Assembly: GCF_900099695.1 (NCBI RefSeq)
Contig: NZ_FNCY01000001.1
Span: 1 to 64,000, forward strand
Direction: 5' to 3'
Source of the DNA: Propionivibrio dicarboxylicus
GTDB lineage: Bacteria; Pseudomonadota; Gammaproteobacteria; Burkholderiales; Rhodocyclaceae
DNA: 64,000 nt
How positions within the stretch are numbered: the stretch's first letter is position 1; every line of letters begins with the position of its first letter. The notes beneath the pieces are model-generated. The model ran no database searches and was not told the origin of the DNA. It saw only the letters and a list, made by a program, of their open reading frames with translations. Below, in pieces: positions 8,487 through 17,971 of the stretch. The position numbers and the translations under genes are program-made.

Positions 8487-9521
8487 ATGACCCGACTGCC
8501 GCGCACCCTGACCCCGGTCTACACGGCGCTGATCGTCTATGCCAGCCTGCATCCCTTCTCCGGCTGGCGGGATACCGCCATCTCGCCGCTGGCCTTCCTG
8601 ACCACCGACTGGCCGCAATACTGGACCGCGTTCGACATGGTCGCCAACGTGCTCGCCTACCTGCCGCTCGGCCTGCTCCTGACCCTGGCGCTGCAGCGCG
8701 CCCCCGGACAATGGCTGGCCGCAGTGATGGCGACGCTGCTCGGCGGACTGCTGAGCTTTTGTGTCGAGGCCATCCAGACCTGGCTGCCGTCGCGCGTCCC
8801 GTCGAATCTCGACCTCGCCTGCAACATGCTCGGCACGGCGCTCGGCGCTTTGCTGGCCCTGGCGCTCGGACGCTGGCTGACCGGCACGCTGACGCGCCTG
8901 CAGCGCCGCCTGGCGCCGACGCCGCACATCGAAGTCGCCGTCGTCCTGGTCGGCCTGTGGCTGTTTACACTGTTGTCGCCGGAAACCTTCCTGTTCGGCG
9001 CCGGCGACCTGCGCCATCTCTTCGATATCCCGCCGGCGGTCGCCTATGCGCCCTCGTCCTTTTTCGCCCTCGAAGCCGGCATCGTTTTCTGCAACACCAT
9101 CGCCATCGGCCTGATCGTGCGTTCGCTGCTCGCGCCGCAACAAGCCTCGCTCGCCCTGCTCGGCAGTTTCTTCATCGCCGCCCTCGCCGTCCGGACCGGC
9201 GCCGCGATGATCCTGCTCGGCCCGCAGCAGGCCTTCGACTGGCTGACGCCGGGCGCGGGACTCGGCTTTTCCGTCGGCGTCCTGCTCCTGTCGCTGTGCC
9301 TGCTGCTGCCGCCAGCCGGGCGCGTCGCCATTGCCGGCATGATGCTGATGGCCGGCACAGTGCTCGTCAATATCGCCCCGGCCAATCCTTATTCCGTCGT
9401 CGTCCTGAACGTCTGGAAGCAAGGACATTTTCTCAATTTCAACGGTCTCACCCGACTGACCGCCAGTCTCTGGCCCTTCCTGGCACTGCCCTGCCTGAGC
9501 CTGTTCGGACGCCGACGCTGA
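8487..9521 (+). CDS. VanZ-family membrane protein
   Basis: The protein has 344 aa and about 9 membrane segments. The N-terminal part (residues 1-130) has the VanZ pattern: an early ASLHPF turn, a helix with NVLAYLPLG, then SFCVEAIQTWLPSR and DLACNMLGTALGA. The C-terminal half is a second set of helices often seen in proteobacterial VanZ-like proteins. VanZ proper gives low-level teicoplanin resistance in Gram-positives; in this setting the function is unknown. It lies 16 bases after the symporter gene and upstream of a ferredoxin gene on the same strand. Confidence 0.75.
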   Translation: MTRLPRTLTPVYTALIVYASLHPFSGWRDTAISPLAFLTTDWPQYWTAFDMVANVLAYLPLGLLLTLALQRAPGQWLAAVMATLLGGLLSFCVEAIQTWLPSRVPSNLDLACNMLGTALGALLALALGRWLTGTLTRLQRRLAPTPHIEVAVVLVGLWLFTLLSPETFLFGAGDLRHLFDIPPAVAYAPSSFFALEAGIVFCNTIAIGLIVRSLLAPQQASLALLGSFFIAALAVRTGAAMILLGPQQAFDWLTPGAGLGFSVGVLLLSLCLLLPPAGRVAIAGMMLMAGTVLVNIAPANPYSVVVLNVWKQGHFLNFNGLTRLTASLWPFLALPCLSLFGRRR

Positions 9522-9577
9522 ATCATAGCGCGCTTCCACGGTCAGACCTCACGACATCACAACGAAAGGGTTCGCTC

Positions 9578-9895
9578 ATGAGCTATTTCAAGCACCACGT
9601 CTTTTTCTGCTGCAACCAGCGCCCCGACGGCGAAAGCTGCTGCAACGCGCTCGGTGCGACGACCGCCCAGACCTACGCCAAGGACCGCATCGGCCAACTC
9701 GGCCTCAAGGGCAAAGGCAAGATCCGCATCAACAAGGCCGGCTGCATGGACCGCTGCGATGATGGCCCGGTCCTCGTCGTCTATCCCGAAGGCGTCTGGT
9801 ACCAATACGTCGACACCAACGACGTCGAGGAAATCATCCAGGAACACCTGATCAACGGCCGCGTCGTCGAACGTCTCAAGCTGCCGTCGGCATGA
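9578..9895 (+). CDS. (2Fe-2S) ferredoxin, thioredoxin-like fold
   Basis: A small soluble protein of 105 aa with four conserved cysteines in the pattern of thioredoxin-like 2Fe-2S ferredoxins: FFCCNQRPDGESCC near residues 10-23 and GCMDRCDDGPV near residue 50. The C-terminal half (YPEGVWY, then a short helix with DVEEIIQEHL) is also typical. It should carry electrons, but the partner is not visible. The stop overlaps the start of the next gene (ATGA), so the hydrolase is translationally coupled. The start is the ATG after a weak AAAGGG site. Confidence 0.85.
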   Translation: MSYFKHHVFFCCNQRPDGESCCNALGATTAQTYAKDRIGQLGLKGKGKIRINKAGCMDRCDDGPVLVVYPEGVWYQYVDTNDVEEIIQEHLINGRVVERLKLPSA

Positions 9896-10530
9896 GGCCA
9901 CACGAGGAAACCTGCCGCATCGACGGCCCCGCCGGCGCGATCGAACTGCTGGTCGACGCCCCGGAATTGCCACGCGGCATCGCCATCGTCGCCCATCCGC
10001 ATCCGCTCTACGGCGGCGCCGCCAGCAACAAGGTGGCGCAGACGCTGGCGCGCAGCTTCGCGCAACTCGACTACCTCGCGCTGCGCCCCAACTTCCGCGG
10101 CGTCGGCGACAGCGCCGGCGCCCATGACAACGGCCTTGGCGAGACCGACGACCTGCTCGCCGTGATCGCCGACGCCCAGGCGCGGCACGGCGAGCTTCCG
10201 GTGGCGCTGGCCGGTTTCTCGTTCGGCGCCTACGTGCAGACGCGCGTCGCCCGGCGCCTGCAGGAAGCCGGACGCGCGGCGCAAGGTCTGGTGCTGGTCG
10301 GACTCGCCACCGGCACAATCGCCGGCGACCGCCACTACGTCGCCGAACCGGTCGCGCGCGACAGCATTCTCATCCACGGCGCCAACGACGACACGGTGCC
10401 GCTCGCCAACGTCCTCGCCTGGGCCGAACCGCAGCGCCTGCCGATCACCGTCATTCCGGGCGCCGACCATTTCTTCCATGGCCAGCTACAGACGATCCGC
10501 GACATCGTCCTGCGCGGCTGGCGGCACTGA
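9892..10530 (+). CDS. Alpha/beta hydrolase
   Basis: The protein has 212 aa. It contains the HPHPLYGG oxyanion-region motif, the nucleophile elbow GFSFGAY (serine about residue 109), an acidic residue in GANDD and the catalytic histidine in GADHFF. This is the YfiL/dienelactone-hydrolase-like subgroup of small cytoplasmic esterases; the substrate is unknown. It overlaps the ferredoxin stop by 4 bases and is followed 13 bases later by cutA, so these genes likely form one transcript. Confidence 0.85.
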   Translation: MRPHEETCRIDGPAGAIELLVDAPELPRGIAIVAHPHPLYGGAASNKVAQTLARSFAQLDYLALRPNFRGVGDSAGAHDNGLGETDDLLAVIADAQARHGELPVALAGFSFGAYVQTRVARRLQEAGRAAQGLVLVGLATGTIAGDRHYVAEPVARDSILIHGANDDTVPLANVLAWAEPQRLPITVIPGADHFFHGQLQTIRDIVLRGWRH

Positions 10531-10543
10531 TAGAATCCCGCTG

Positions 10544-10867
10544 ATGAACGCCGTCCTGCTCGTCCTCACCAACCTGCCCGACCGGGCCAGCGCCGACCGC
10601 CTCGCCGCCGCGCTGGTCGACGCCCGTCTGGCTGCCTGCGTGAACATCCTTGCGCCCTGCCGCTCGGTCTATCGCTGGAAGGACGCCGTCGAGCAGGCCG
10701 ACGAAATCCCGCTACTGATCAAGACGACCGACGCCGGCTATGCGGCGCTCGAAGCCGCCATCCGCGCGCAGCACCCTTACGAACTGCCCGAAATCATCGC
10801 CTTTCCGGTGTCACGCGGCCTGCCCGACTATCTGGCCTGGGTCGCCGCCGAAACCTCGCAGCCCTAG
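10544..10867 (+). CDS. cutA: Divalent cation tolerance protein CutA
   Basis: The protein has 107 aa with the full CutA pattern: LAACVNIL, YRWKDAVEQADEIPLLIKT and HPYELPEIIAFPV. CutA is a trimeric PII-like protein linked to copper tolerance. Its molecular role is unsettled, although the cutA-dsbD gene pair is conserved across proteobacteria and is seen here too, with dsbD starting 9 bases after the stop. The ATG at 10544 gives the standard length. Confidence 0.93.
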   Translation: MNAVLLVLTNLPDRASADRLAAALVDARLAACVNILAPCRSVYRWKDAVEQADEIPLLIKTTDAGYAALEAAIRAQHPYELPEIIAFPVSRGLPDYLAWVAAETSQP

Positions 10868-10876
10868 AATCCCCCC

Positions 10877-12643
10877 ATGACGCGACGCCTCTTCCTGTTG
10901 TTCTCGTTCCTGCTGTGCGCCACGCAGGCCCTGGCCACCCAGTTCCTGCCGCCCGACCAGGCGTTCCGGCCCAGCGCGCGTGCGCTCGACGGCGACACGG
11001 TCGAAGTACGCTTCGATATCGCCGCCGGCTATTACCTCTACCGCGACAAGTTTCGCTTCAACATCGAACCGGCGAGCTTGTCGATCGGCGTACCGACGCT
11101 GCCCAAGGGCAAGCAGAAGCGCGACGAGACCTTCGGCCAGGTCGAAGTCCTCTACAAGCAGGCGGCGATCCGCATTCCGGTCGAACGCAACGTCTCGGGC
11201 ATCCTGCCGGTCACGCTCAAGGTCACCTCGCAGGGCTGCGCCGAGGACGGCATCTGCTATCCGCCGCAACAACAGATGCTGCGCGTCGACCTGCCCGACC
11301 CGGCGACGACACCGAAAGCCCCCGCGCCCGGCAGCGGCGACGAATCGGGACGCATCGCCCAGTTGTTGCAGCACGCCGATTTCTGGCTCGTCATCGTCAG
11401 CTTTTTCGGCTTCGGCCTGCTGCTCTCGCTGACACCCTGCGTACTGCCGATGCTGCCGATCCTCTCCGGTATCATCGTCAATGCCGGCCGCCAGGAACAT
11501 GGCATTTCCCACGCGCGCGGCTTCGTCCTCTCGCTCGCCTATGTTCTTGGCATGGCGTTCACCTACGCCGCCGCCGGCGTCGGCGCGGCGCTGACCGGTA
11601 CGCTGCTGTCATCGGCCTTCCAGACGCCGTGGGCGCTCGGCGGTTTTGCGCTGATTTTTATCGCCCTCGCCTTCTCGATGTTCGGCTTCTACGAACTGCA
11701 ACTGCCTGCTTTCCTGCAAACGCGCGTTTCGGAAGAGGCGCTGCATTTCCGGCGCGGCTCGCTGCCGGCACTCGCGATCATGGGCGCGCTCTCGGCGCTG
11801 ATCGTCGGTCCCTGCGTCGCCGCCCCGTTGGCCGGCGCGCTGCTTTATATCGGCCAGACCGGCGATGCCGTACTCGGCGGCACGGCACTGTTTACGATGG
11901 CGCTCGGCATGGGGGTGCCGCTGCTGCTCGTCGGGCTGTCGGCCGGCACGCTGCTGCCCAAAGCCGGCCCGTGGATGGAATCGGTCAAGAAGGCGTTCGG
12001 CTTCATCCTGCTCGGCACGGCGCTGTGGCTCGTCTCGCCGTTCCTGCCGCCGGCCGTCGAAACCGGCGCCTGGGGGCTGCTGCTGCTCGTGCCGGCGCTC
12101 CTGTGGAAAGCCTACCGGCCGCTGCCGAAGACCGGCGTCACCGGTCCGCAGCGCGTGATCAAGCTCGTCGGGGTCGCCATGCTGATCGCCGGCTGTTTAT
12201 TGCTGACCAACGCTTTCTCGGGCGGCAAGAGCGTTCCCGAACTGCTCGCCAGCTTCAACGGCGACCGCCAACGCGGCGTCAGCAAGCACCTCGCCTTCGA
12301 ATCCGTCCGCAGCGTGGCAGAGCTTGACGCGCGGGTGCGTGCCGCCGGCCAGCCGGTCATGCTCGACTTCTACGCCGACTGGTGCATCACCTGCAAGGAA
12401 ATGGAGCGCAAGACCTTCTCCGATCCACGCGTCCAGCAGGCCTTTGCCGGCTGGACCTTGCTGCGTGCCGACGTCACCGCCAACACTGCCGATGACAAGG
12501 CGCTGCTCGCGCGCTTCCAGCTGTTCGGCCCGCCCGGCATGATCTTTTTCGATCGCACCGGCACAGAAATCACCGACACGCGCGTCGTCGGCTTTCAGAA
12601 CACCGAGACTTTCCTGGCGACGCTCGAAACGCTGAAGCGTTAG
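10877..12643 (+). CDS. dsbD: Thiol:disulfide interchange protein DsbD
   Basis: The protein has 588 aa and carries electrons from cytoplasmic thioredoxin to periplasmic thiol proteins such as DsbC and cytochrome c maturation factors. All three parts are present with their cysteine pairs. After a signal peptide, the alpha domain has CAEDGIC (about residues 120-126). The eight-helix beta domain has TPCVLPML and GPCVAAP. The gamma thioredoxin domain has WCITCK (about residue 507). The length is standard. The 3' end overlaps the convergent TIGR02647 gene by four bases, so there is no room for a terminator between them. Confidence 0.95.
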   Translation: MTRRLFLLFSFLLCATQALATQFLPPDQAFRPSARALDGDTVEVRFDIAAGYYLYRDKFRFNIEPASLSIGVPTLPKGKQKRDETFGQVEVLYKQAAIRIPVERNVSGILPVTLKVTSQGCAEDGICYPPQQQMLRVDLPDPATTPKAPAPGSGDESGRIAQLLQHADFWLVIVSFFGFGLLLSLTPCVLPMLPILSGIIVNAGRQEHGISHARGFVLSLAYVLGMAFTYAAAGVGAALTGTLLSSAFQTPWALGGFALIFIALAFSMFGFYELQLPAFLQTRVSEEALHFRRGSLPALAIMGALSALIVGPCVAAPLAGALLYIGQTGDAVLGGTALFTMALGMGVPLLLVGLSAGTLLPKAGPWMESVKKAFGFILLGTALWLVSPFLPPAVETGAWGLLLLVPALLWKAYRPLPKTGVTGPQRVIKLVGVAMLIAGCLLLTNAFSGGKSVPELLASFNGDRQRGVSKHLAFESVRSVAELDARVRAAGQPVMLDFYADWCITCKEMERKTFSDPRVQQAFAGWTLLRADVTANTADDKALLARFQLFGPPGMIFFDRTGTEITDTRVVGFQNTETFLATLETLKR

Positions 12644-12897
12644 GCGCCGACCTGGGCGGCGACGCCGGCCGTGAGCAGGCCGGTCAGCGCCTGCGCGTGG
12701 CTCGCCGCCTCGCGCCCGAGCGGCGTCAGATAACCGCCGTCGGCCTGCGTCACCAATCCCTTGGCATGCAGACGCTTCATCGCGGCGATCACCTCGTCGC
12801 CGGCCGTCTTGTGGACCTTGAGCCCTTGCTGCCCGGAATCCGGGTCGAAGCGAAGGAGGGCGTTGAGTTCATGCATCAGGTCGGTCGAGAACGGCAT
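12640..12897 (-). CDS. TIGR02647-family small protein, probably DNA-binding
   Basis: An 85-aa protein, MPFSTDLMHELNALLRF, then a winged-helix-like region (AMKRLHAKGLVTQADGGYLTPLGREAA). The family occurs in gamma- and betaproteobacteria and is described only as a putative DNA-binding protein. The second methionine (ATG at 12897) is chosen because the family begins there. The gene lies between dsbD (convergent, overlapping by four bases) and selO (same strand, 44 bases upstream). Confidence 0.75.
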   Translation of the reverse strand: MPFSTDLMHELNALLRFDPDSGQQGLKVHKTAGDEVIAAMKRLHAKGLVTQADGGYLTPLGREAASHAQALTGLLTAGVAAQVGA

Positions 12898-12941
12898 ACA
12901 GACTCCGTGAAAATCGGTGGGAAGCCCCATTCTACGCGGAA

Positions 12942-14492
12942 TCAGGAGCTACAGGAGAGCATCGAGCAGCCCGGCTTGTCACGCGCCCAATCGGGACGTC
13001 GCGCGGCAAAACGCTCGCGTCCCGGCTGATCCTCGTACGGCCGGCGCAGCACCTCGAGCAATTCCAGCACCAGCGCGGGATCGCCCTGCTCGGCGCGATC
13101 GATTGCCTGTTGCGCCAGGTAATTGCGCAGCACATAGCGCGGATTGACGGCATTCATGCGCGCCACACGTCGGTCGGCCGACTCGCCATCGGATGCGACG
13201 CGCTGCCCCCAGGCCCGCAGCCATTCAGTCAACGCATCATGCTCGACGGCCAAGGCCTCGGGCAGGTAGAACGCCTCTTCCAGCACTGTCGGGTCCGGCG
13301 ACAAGGGATCGACCCACGCCAGTTGCCGGAAGAAGATCGTCATATCCACCTCGGCGCGCTGCATCAGGTCGAAGACGGCATCGACGAGTTCGGCATCCGC
13401 CTCGCGCCACGCCACCCAACCGAATTTCGCGGCAAACGCGGCGGCGAAGGCCGCGTTATAAACCTCGCCATAGCGCGTGATCCCCGTCGCCAGGGCATCG
13501 GCCTCGGCCAGCGGCGCCAGCGCCTCGGCCAGCCGCTCGAGATTCCAGCGGGCGATCGCCGGCTGCCGCGCGAAGCAGTAGCGCCGTCCTTTCGCGTCGG
13601 TGGTGTTGGGCGTCCAGCCCGGATCGAAGTTGTCGATCCAGCCATAAGGACCGTAATCGATCGTCAACCCGAGGATCGAAAGGTTGTCGGTATTCATCAC
13701 CCCATGCACGAAGCCGACGCGCATCCAGTCGACCATCAGGCGCGCCGTGCGCTCGCACACCTCGACGAACCAGCGCACGATCCGCCCGTCGTCGGCCGGC
13801 CCCAGCGCCGGGAAATCGCGGTCGATGACAAAATCGACGAGGCGGCGCAACAAGTCAACATCGCCGCGCGAGGCCGGCAACTCGAAATGGCCGAAACGCA
13901 CGAACGAGGACGCGACGCGGCAGACGATCGCTCCCGGTTCCTCGACCGGACGCCCGTCATAGAACATGTCGCGGACGACCGCCTCGCCGCTCGTCACCAG
14001 CGACAAGGCGCGCGTCGTCGGCACGCCAAGATGATGCATCGCCTCGCTGCAGAGAAATTCGCGAATCGAGGAACGCAAGACGGCGCGTCCGTCGGCGCCG
14101 CGCGAATACGGCGTGCGGCCGGCGCCTTTCAACTGCAGTTCGAAGCGCGCACCGGCGGCGGTCAGCACTTCGCCAAGATAAATCGCCCGGCCGTCGCCGA
14201 GTTGCCGCGCCCAGGAGCCGAACTGATGCCCGCCGTAACAGGTGGCATAGCTCGTCATGCCTGGCAGCAAGGCATTGCCGGCCAGCGCCGCGAGCCATGC
14301 CGGCGACGCCAACACGTCGGCGTCGAGTCCCAGCAGTTGCGCCACTTCGGGCGAATACGCGAACAGGCGCGGCGCCGCCACCGGCGTCGGCGCGACCGGC
14401 GACCACAAGGCGCCCTCGACCTGGCGCGGCACATTGCGCGTCTCGGGATCCCCCGGCAGTTCGCGCACCCAACGATTATCGAAATTCAGCAT
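12942..14492 (-). CDS. selO: Protein adenylyltransferase SelO (YdiU family)
   Basis: A 516-aa pseudokinase-fold enzyme that transfers AMP to protein side chains and is linked to redox stress. Recognised by the N-terminus ([13 protein letters not shown]), [17 protein letters not shown], the [10 protein letters not shown] segment and the [16 protein letters not shown] active-site region, which supplies the metal ligands. The C-terminus ends in SCSS, the redox-active tail that carries selenocysteine in some eukaryotes and cysteine here. The ATG at 14492 is chosen because the family starts with this sequence. It is divergent from a VOC-family gene. Confidence 0.94.
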   Translation of the reverse strand: MLNFDNRWVRELPGDPETRNVPRQVEGALWSPVAPTPVAAPRLFAYSPEVAQLLGLDADVLASPAWLAALAGNALLPGMTSYATCYGGHQFGSWARQLGDGRAIYLGEVLTAAGARFELQLKGAGRTPYSRGADGRAVLRSSIREFLCSEAMHHLGVPTTRALSLVTSGEAVVRDMFYDGRPVEEPGAIVCRVASSFVRFGHFELPASRGDVDLLRRLVDFVIDRDFPALGPADDGRIVRWFVEVCERTARLMVDWMRVGFVHGVMNTDNLSILGLTIDYGPYGWIDNFDPGWTPNTTDAKGRRYCFARQPAIARWNLERLAEALAPLAEADALATGITRYGEVYNAAFAAAFAAKFGWVAWREADAELVDAVFDLMQRAEVDMTIFFRQLAWVDPLSPDPTVLEEAFYLPEALAVEHDALTEWLRAWGQRVASDGESADRRVARMNAVNPRYVLRNYLAQQAIDRAEQGDPALVLELLEVLRRPYEDQPGRERFAARRPDWARDKPGCSMLSCSS

Positions 14493-14611
14493 GACAGGTA
14501 TCAACAAGGAATCGCCGGTTGGGCACGGCCGGAGGCGACAAGTTCCGCGCCAGCGCTTCCCTGCGCGCACCACGACAACGATAATGCGATGACACTTCGC
14601 GGACACCCGCC

Positions 14612-15001
14612 ATGCATATCGACCACATCGCCCTCTGGACCGACGATCTCGACCGGCTCGCCGATTTCTATGCGCGCTATTTCGACGCGCACCCCGGACC
14701 TCGCTACGAAAACCCGGCCAAAGGCTTCGAATCCTGCTTCGTCGCCTTTGCCAGCGGGGCGCGCATCGAGCTGATGAAAACACGCCAACTCGCGCCGCTG
14801 ACGGCCGAACCCGGCGCACAACGCATGGGCTGGACGCACCTGGCGATCTCCGTCGGCAGCGACGCGGCCGTCGACGCGCTGACGCAACGTCTGCGCACCG
14901 ACGGCATGGTCATTGTCGACGGCCCACGCCGGACCGGCGACGGCTACTACGAGAGTGTCGTCCTCGACCCTGACGGCAACCGCCTCGAAATCACTGCCTG
15001 A
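14612..15001 (+). CDS. VOC-family (glyoxalase/bleomycin resistance-like) protein
   Basis: The protein has 129 aa, a single VOC domain made of two beta-alpha-beta-beta-beta modules. Metal-ligand positions are recognisable: His in MHIDHIALW, Glu in RIELMKTR, His in GWTHLAISV and Glu near the C-terminus in NRLEITA. The sequence matches the glyoxalase I-like group, but the substrate cannot be told. It is divergent from selO and ends 12 bases before the convergent molybdopterin oxidoreductase. Confidence 0.82.
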   Translation: MHIDHIALWTDDLDRLADFYARYFDAHPGPRYENPAKGFESCFVAFASGARIELMKTRQLAPLTAEPGAQRMGWTHLAISVGSDAAVDALTQRLRTDGMVIVDGPRRTGDGYYESVVLDPDGNRLEITA

Positions 15002-15013
15002 GCGCTGGCGGCG

Positions 15014-17092
15014 TCAGGGTTGCGACGCGCGCCGCAGCCACACCGCCGTATCGTGATAAACAGCACCCGCTGCCGGATAGCCGGGCTCGGCGCTGATCAG
15101 CGTGTTGATGCCGATACCATCAAGGAAGGCCGCGTTCGGCCACTGGCTCTCGACGATCAGCGTCGTCGGCTGCATGCCGTCGCAGATCTCGACATGCAGA
15201 CGCACCGATCCAAGCGCATTGCCGAGCGCGACGATTTCCCCATCGGCAAGATCGAGCGTCCGGCAGATCTCCGGATGCACCTTCACCGTCGGCCGCCCTT
15301 CCTTGGCGCGCGAGGTCGGCGTCTCGGTGAACGTAGTGTTGAGGAAGGTCCGCGCCGGCGCCGCCACCAGACGGAACGGCTTTGCCGGCGTCGCCGCGTC
15401 GATCACCGCCTGATGATCCGGAAATGCCGGCATCGCCGCACCACCCGCCCCGCGCGCAGCCCAATCGGGGGCAAAGCGGAAACGCCCGTCGGGATGACCG
15501 AAGCCATCGAGGAAATGCGCGCGCTCGAAGGGCAAGGCGCAATCGAGCCCGCCCAGCGCGCGGATCTCGGCCGCCGACGGCCGTCCGGAATCGGCCAGCA
15601 CGCGGTCGATCAGCGCCGCCGCGGACATCCCGAAGGCGCCGTGCGCAACGCCCAGGCGCCCCGCCAGTTCGCTGATGAAGGCATGGTTCGAGCGGCACTC
15701 GCCGGGCGCCGGAATCAGCGCCTCCGCCGATTGCAGGAAGGTATGCCCGGACGCCTGATAGAGATCGTCATGCTCAAGGAACATCGTCGCCGGTAGCACG
15801 AGGTCGGCCAGCTGCGCCGTGTCGGTCATGAAATGCTCGTGCACGCACAGGAACAGGTCCTCGCGCATCAGCCCGGCGCGCACCCGCGCGCTCTCGGGCG
15901 CCACCACGGCCGGATTGGTGTTCTGCACAATCATCGCCCGGACCGGCGGCCCATCGCCGAGATCGCGCCGATCGCCCCCCAACACGGCACCGAGACGACT
16001 GATATCGAGCAGACGGGTGTCTGGCTGGACGGCATCGAGCCCATTCAGGAAGGCCGTGTTCAGCCCATATAGCCCGCTCTGACCGAACAGGGCGCCGCCG
16101 CCGGGATGCTGCCAGGCACCGCTGACGGCCGGCAGGCAAGACACGGCATGCATCGCCGCCGAGCCGTTGCGCTGGCGCGTGAACCCGAAGCCGATGCGCA
16201 GGAAGCTGTTCGGCGTCTGCCCGTAGCTGCGCGCGAAATCGACGATTTCCTCGACTGTCAGGCCGGTGATCCCTGCCGCCCATTGCGGCGTCCGCGCCGC
16301 CAAGTGTTGCTCGATCTGCGGTGAAAAATCGGTGTAACGGGCCAGGTAATCGCGATCGGCCAACCCCTCGGCGAGCAGGACATGCATCACCGCGCAGGCC
16401 AGCGCGCCATCGGTTCCCGGCTGCAGGGCCAGATGCACATCGGCCTGCGCCGCCGTCGGCGTGCGATAGGGATCGACGACGACCAGCCGGGCGCCGCGTG
16501 CGCGCCGTGCCTTCTGCGCCCAGTGCATGAAGTTGATTTGCGTATGGACCGGATTGCCGCCCCAGACGACGATCAGGTCGGAATGAACGATCTCGCGCGT
16601 ATCGATGCCGCGCTTGACGCCGGCGCCGGCGAGCCAGCCGGCGTCGGCCAAGGCGACGCAGAAGGTCTCGCGCTGCCGCGACCAACCGGCCAGATGCCCG
16701 AGGCGGCGCAGCGCCGCGCGCTGCACCAGGCCCATGGTTCCGGCATAGTGATAGGGCCAGACAGCCTGCGGCCCGTCCTGCGCCACGGCCGCGCCGATCC
16801 GCTCGACAAGAAGATCGAAAGCGTTTTCCCAGGAGATGCGTTCGAAGCATCCGCCGCCCTTGGCGCCGACGCGCCGCAGCGGATGCAGCAGGCGCTCGGG
16901 GTGGTGAATCCGTTCAGCATAACGCGCGACCTTGGCGCATATAATGCCATCGGTATAAGACTGATCGGCCCCGCGAATGCGGCCGAGCAGTCCCGACGAT
17001 TCGAGTTCGACGGCGAGCGCGCAGACGCTCGGGCAATCGTGCGGGCAAACGCTACGGCGTAGCCCGCGCGGGGCTTCGGATGATGTAGTCAT
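15014..17092 (-). CDS. Molybdopterin-dependent oxidoreductase, catalytic subunit
   Basis: A 692-aa member of the DMSO reductase superfamily. An N-terminal Fe4S4 motif (CPHDCPSVC, then ICAKV) is followed by molybdopterin-binding regions (WGGNPVHTQINFMHW, NTNPAVV, HEHFMTDTAQLADLVLPATMFLEHDD) and a C-terminal dinucleotide-binding domain (VKVHPEICRTLDLADGE). No signal peptide with twin arginines is seen, so a cytoplasmic place is likely. It resembles the assimilatory-type or formate-dehydrogenase-like stand-alone enzymes, but no electron-transfer partner lies next to it. It is 37 bases downstream of the GDT1-like transporter gene on the same strand. Confidence 0.85.
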   Translation of the reverse strand: MTTSSEAPRGLRRSVCPHDCPSVCALAVELESSGLLGRIRGADQSYTDGIICAKVARYAERIHHPERLLHPLRRVGAKGGGCFERISWENAFDLLVERIGAAVAQDGPQAVWPYHYAGTMGLVQRAALRRLGHLAGWSRQRETFCVALADAGWLAGAGVKRGIDTREIVHSDLIVVWGGNPVHTQINFMHWAQKARRARGARLVVVDPYRTPTAAQADVHLALQPGTDGALACAVMHVLLAEGLADRDYLARYTDFSPQIEQHLAARTPQWAAGITGLTVEEIVDFARSYGQTPNSFLRIGFGFTRQRNGSAAMHAVSCLPAVSGAWQHPGGGALFGQSGLYGLNTAFLNGLDAVQPDTRLLDISRLGAVLGGDRRDLGDGPPVRAMIVQNTNPAVVAPESARVRAGLMREDLFLCVHEHFMTDTAQLADLVLPATMFLEHDDLYQASGHTFLQSAEALIPAPGECRSNHAFISELAGRLGVAHGAFGMSAAALIDRVLADSGRPSAAEIRALGGLDCALPFERAHFLDGFGHPDGRFRFAPDWAARGAGGAAMPAFPDHQAVIDAATPAKPFRLVAAPARTFLNTTFTETPTSRAKEGRPTVKVHPEICRTLDLADGEIVALGNALGSVRLHVEICDGMQPTTLIVESQWPNAAFLDGIGINTLISAEPGYPAAGAVYHDTAVWLRRASQP

Positions 17093-17129
17093 CGGGTCAT
17101 TCTACCCGACGACCCGGCGTCAATGGCGC

Positions 17130-17705
17130 TCAGAAACCGAAGCGCGCGCCCCCGCCAAAGAAGGCAAAATACGCAAGCACGGCGAACACCCCCGCCGCCA
17201 CCCAATGCGCGGCTTCGACCGGCAAACGTCCCGACGATCGGTCGCCGAGCAGAATCGCCGGCAGCGTCGCAATCAGCACACCGAGAGAGGATCCGGCCAC
17301 CACGCTGACCACCGCCTTGCTCTGCGCCGCCATGACCAGCGTCGTGACCTGCGCCTTGCCGCCGAATTCGGCGAGGAAAAAGGCGACGAGCGCCGTACCG
17401 AAGACGCCGAAACGCAAGGGTTTGTCCTCACCGGCTTCATACGGATCGGACGACAGGGACCAACCGGCAAGGCCGACGAAACTGACGCACAGCACCCAAC
17501 GCAAGGCATCGGGCTTCATGAACATGCCGAGCAGCATTGCCACGCCACCGCCCAAGGCCTGGCTGAGCAAGGTCGCCACGATCAGCGCCAGGACGATCGG
17601 TGCCGGACGACGATACTTCGCCGCCAGCAACAAGGCCAACATTTGCGTTTTGTCGCCCAGTTCGGACAAGGCGACGACAACGGAAGAAATCAGAAAAGTT
17701 TCCAT
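17130..17705 (-). CDS. TMEM165/GDT1 (UPF0016) family transporter
   Basis: The protein has 191 aa and about six membrane helices in two similar halves. The first half has the family motif SELGDKTQ (about residue 16). The second half has EFGGKAQ where ELGDKTQ is expected, so the metal-binding aspartate and a neighbouring threonine are replaced. Family members export manganese or exchange calcium/manganese for protons. It lies downstream of 6S RNA and its terminator. The leader lacks the GGGGAGTA core of the yybP-ykoY manganese riboswitch. Confidence 0.82.
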   Translation of the reverse strand: METFLISSVVVALSELGDKTQMLALLLAAKYRRPAPIVLALIVATLLSQALGGGVAMLLGMFMKPDALRWVLCVSFVGLAGWSLSSDPYEAGEDKPLRFGVFGTALVAFFLAEFGGKAQVTTLVMAAQSKAVVSVVAGSSLGVLIATLPAILLGDRSSGRLPVEAAHWVAAGVFAVLAYFAFFGGGARFGF

Positions 17706-17726
17706 GCGCTTTACAAACGGTCAGAC

Positions 17727-17758
17727 AAAAAAACAGCGCGGAGCCAAGCTCCGCGCTG
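17727..17758 (-). terminator. Rho-independent terminator after 6S RNA
   Basis: A perfect 11-bp stem: CAGCGCGGAGC at 17734-17744 pairs with GCTCCGCGCTG at 17748-17758, loop CAA. On the minus strand it is followed at once by seven T (A at 17727-17733). It closes the 6S RNA transcript before the transporter gene, whose own start is 22 bases further on. Confidence 0.9.
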
Positions 17759-17766
17759 CCGGATAA

Positions 17767-17946
17767 AGCCCCCGCAAGTGCCGTTAGGCCGGCATCCTGA
17801 ACCGGGGTCCAGAGTAGGTCGCCTTCCTTCCGCATCAGGTCCACCCGACAAGGGGCGCACACAACAGCGGTTTCTCAGGTCAGCAACCGATGCCAATTTA
17901 GCATTGGTTCAAGGAATCTATGGCCTTGACAAACACCGCAGGGAAC
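17767..17946 (-). ncRNA. ssrS: 6S RNA
   Basis: About 180 nt. The ends form the closing stem (CCCTGCGG near 17943 with TTGCGGGGG near 17769). The next stem pairs TCCTTGAACC with GGTTCAGGA. A large central open region lies between them, as in betaproteobacterial 6S RNAs. It starts about 25 bases after the stop of zapA, its standard place in beta- and gammaproteobacteria. The RNA binds sigma-70 RNA polymerase and lowers transcription in stationary phase. Exact ends are not fixed; a terminator follows directly. Confidence 0.88.
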
Positions 17947-17971
17947 AACTTCGGAGACTCAGGGCTGTGCC

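Noticed and set aside
17705-17766. yybP-ykoY manganese riboswitch before the GDT1-like gene
   Set aside because: The family is often controlled this way, but the GGGGAGTA core is absent and the sequence is used by the 6S RNA terminator.
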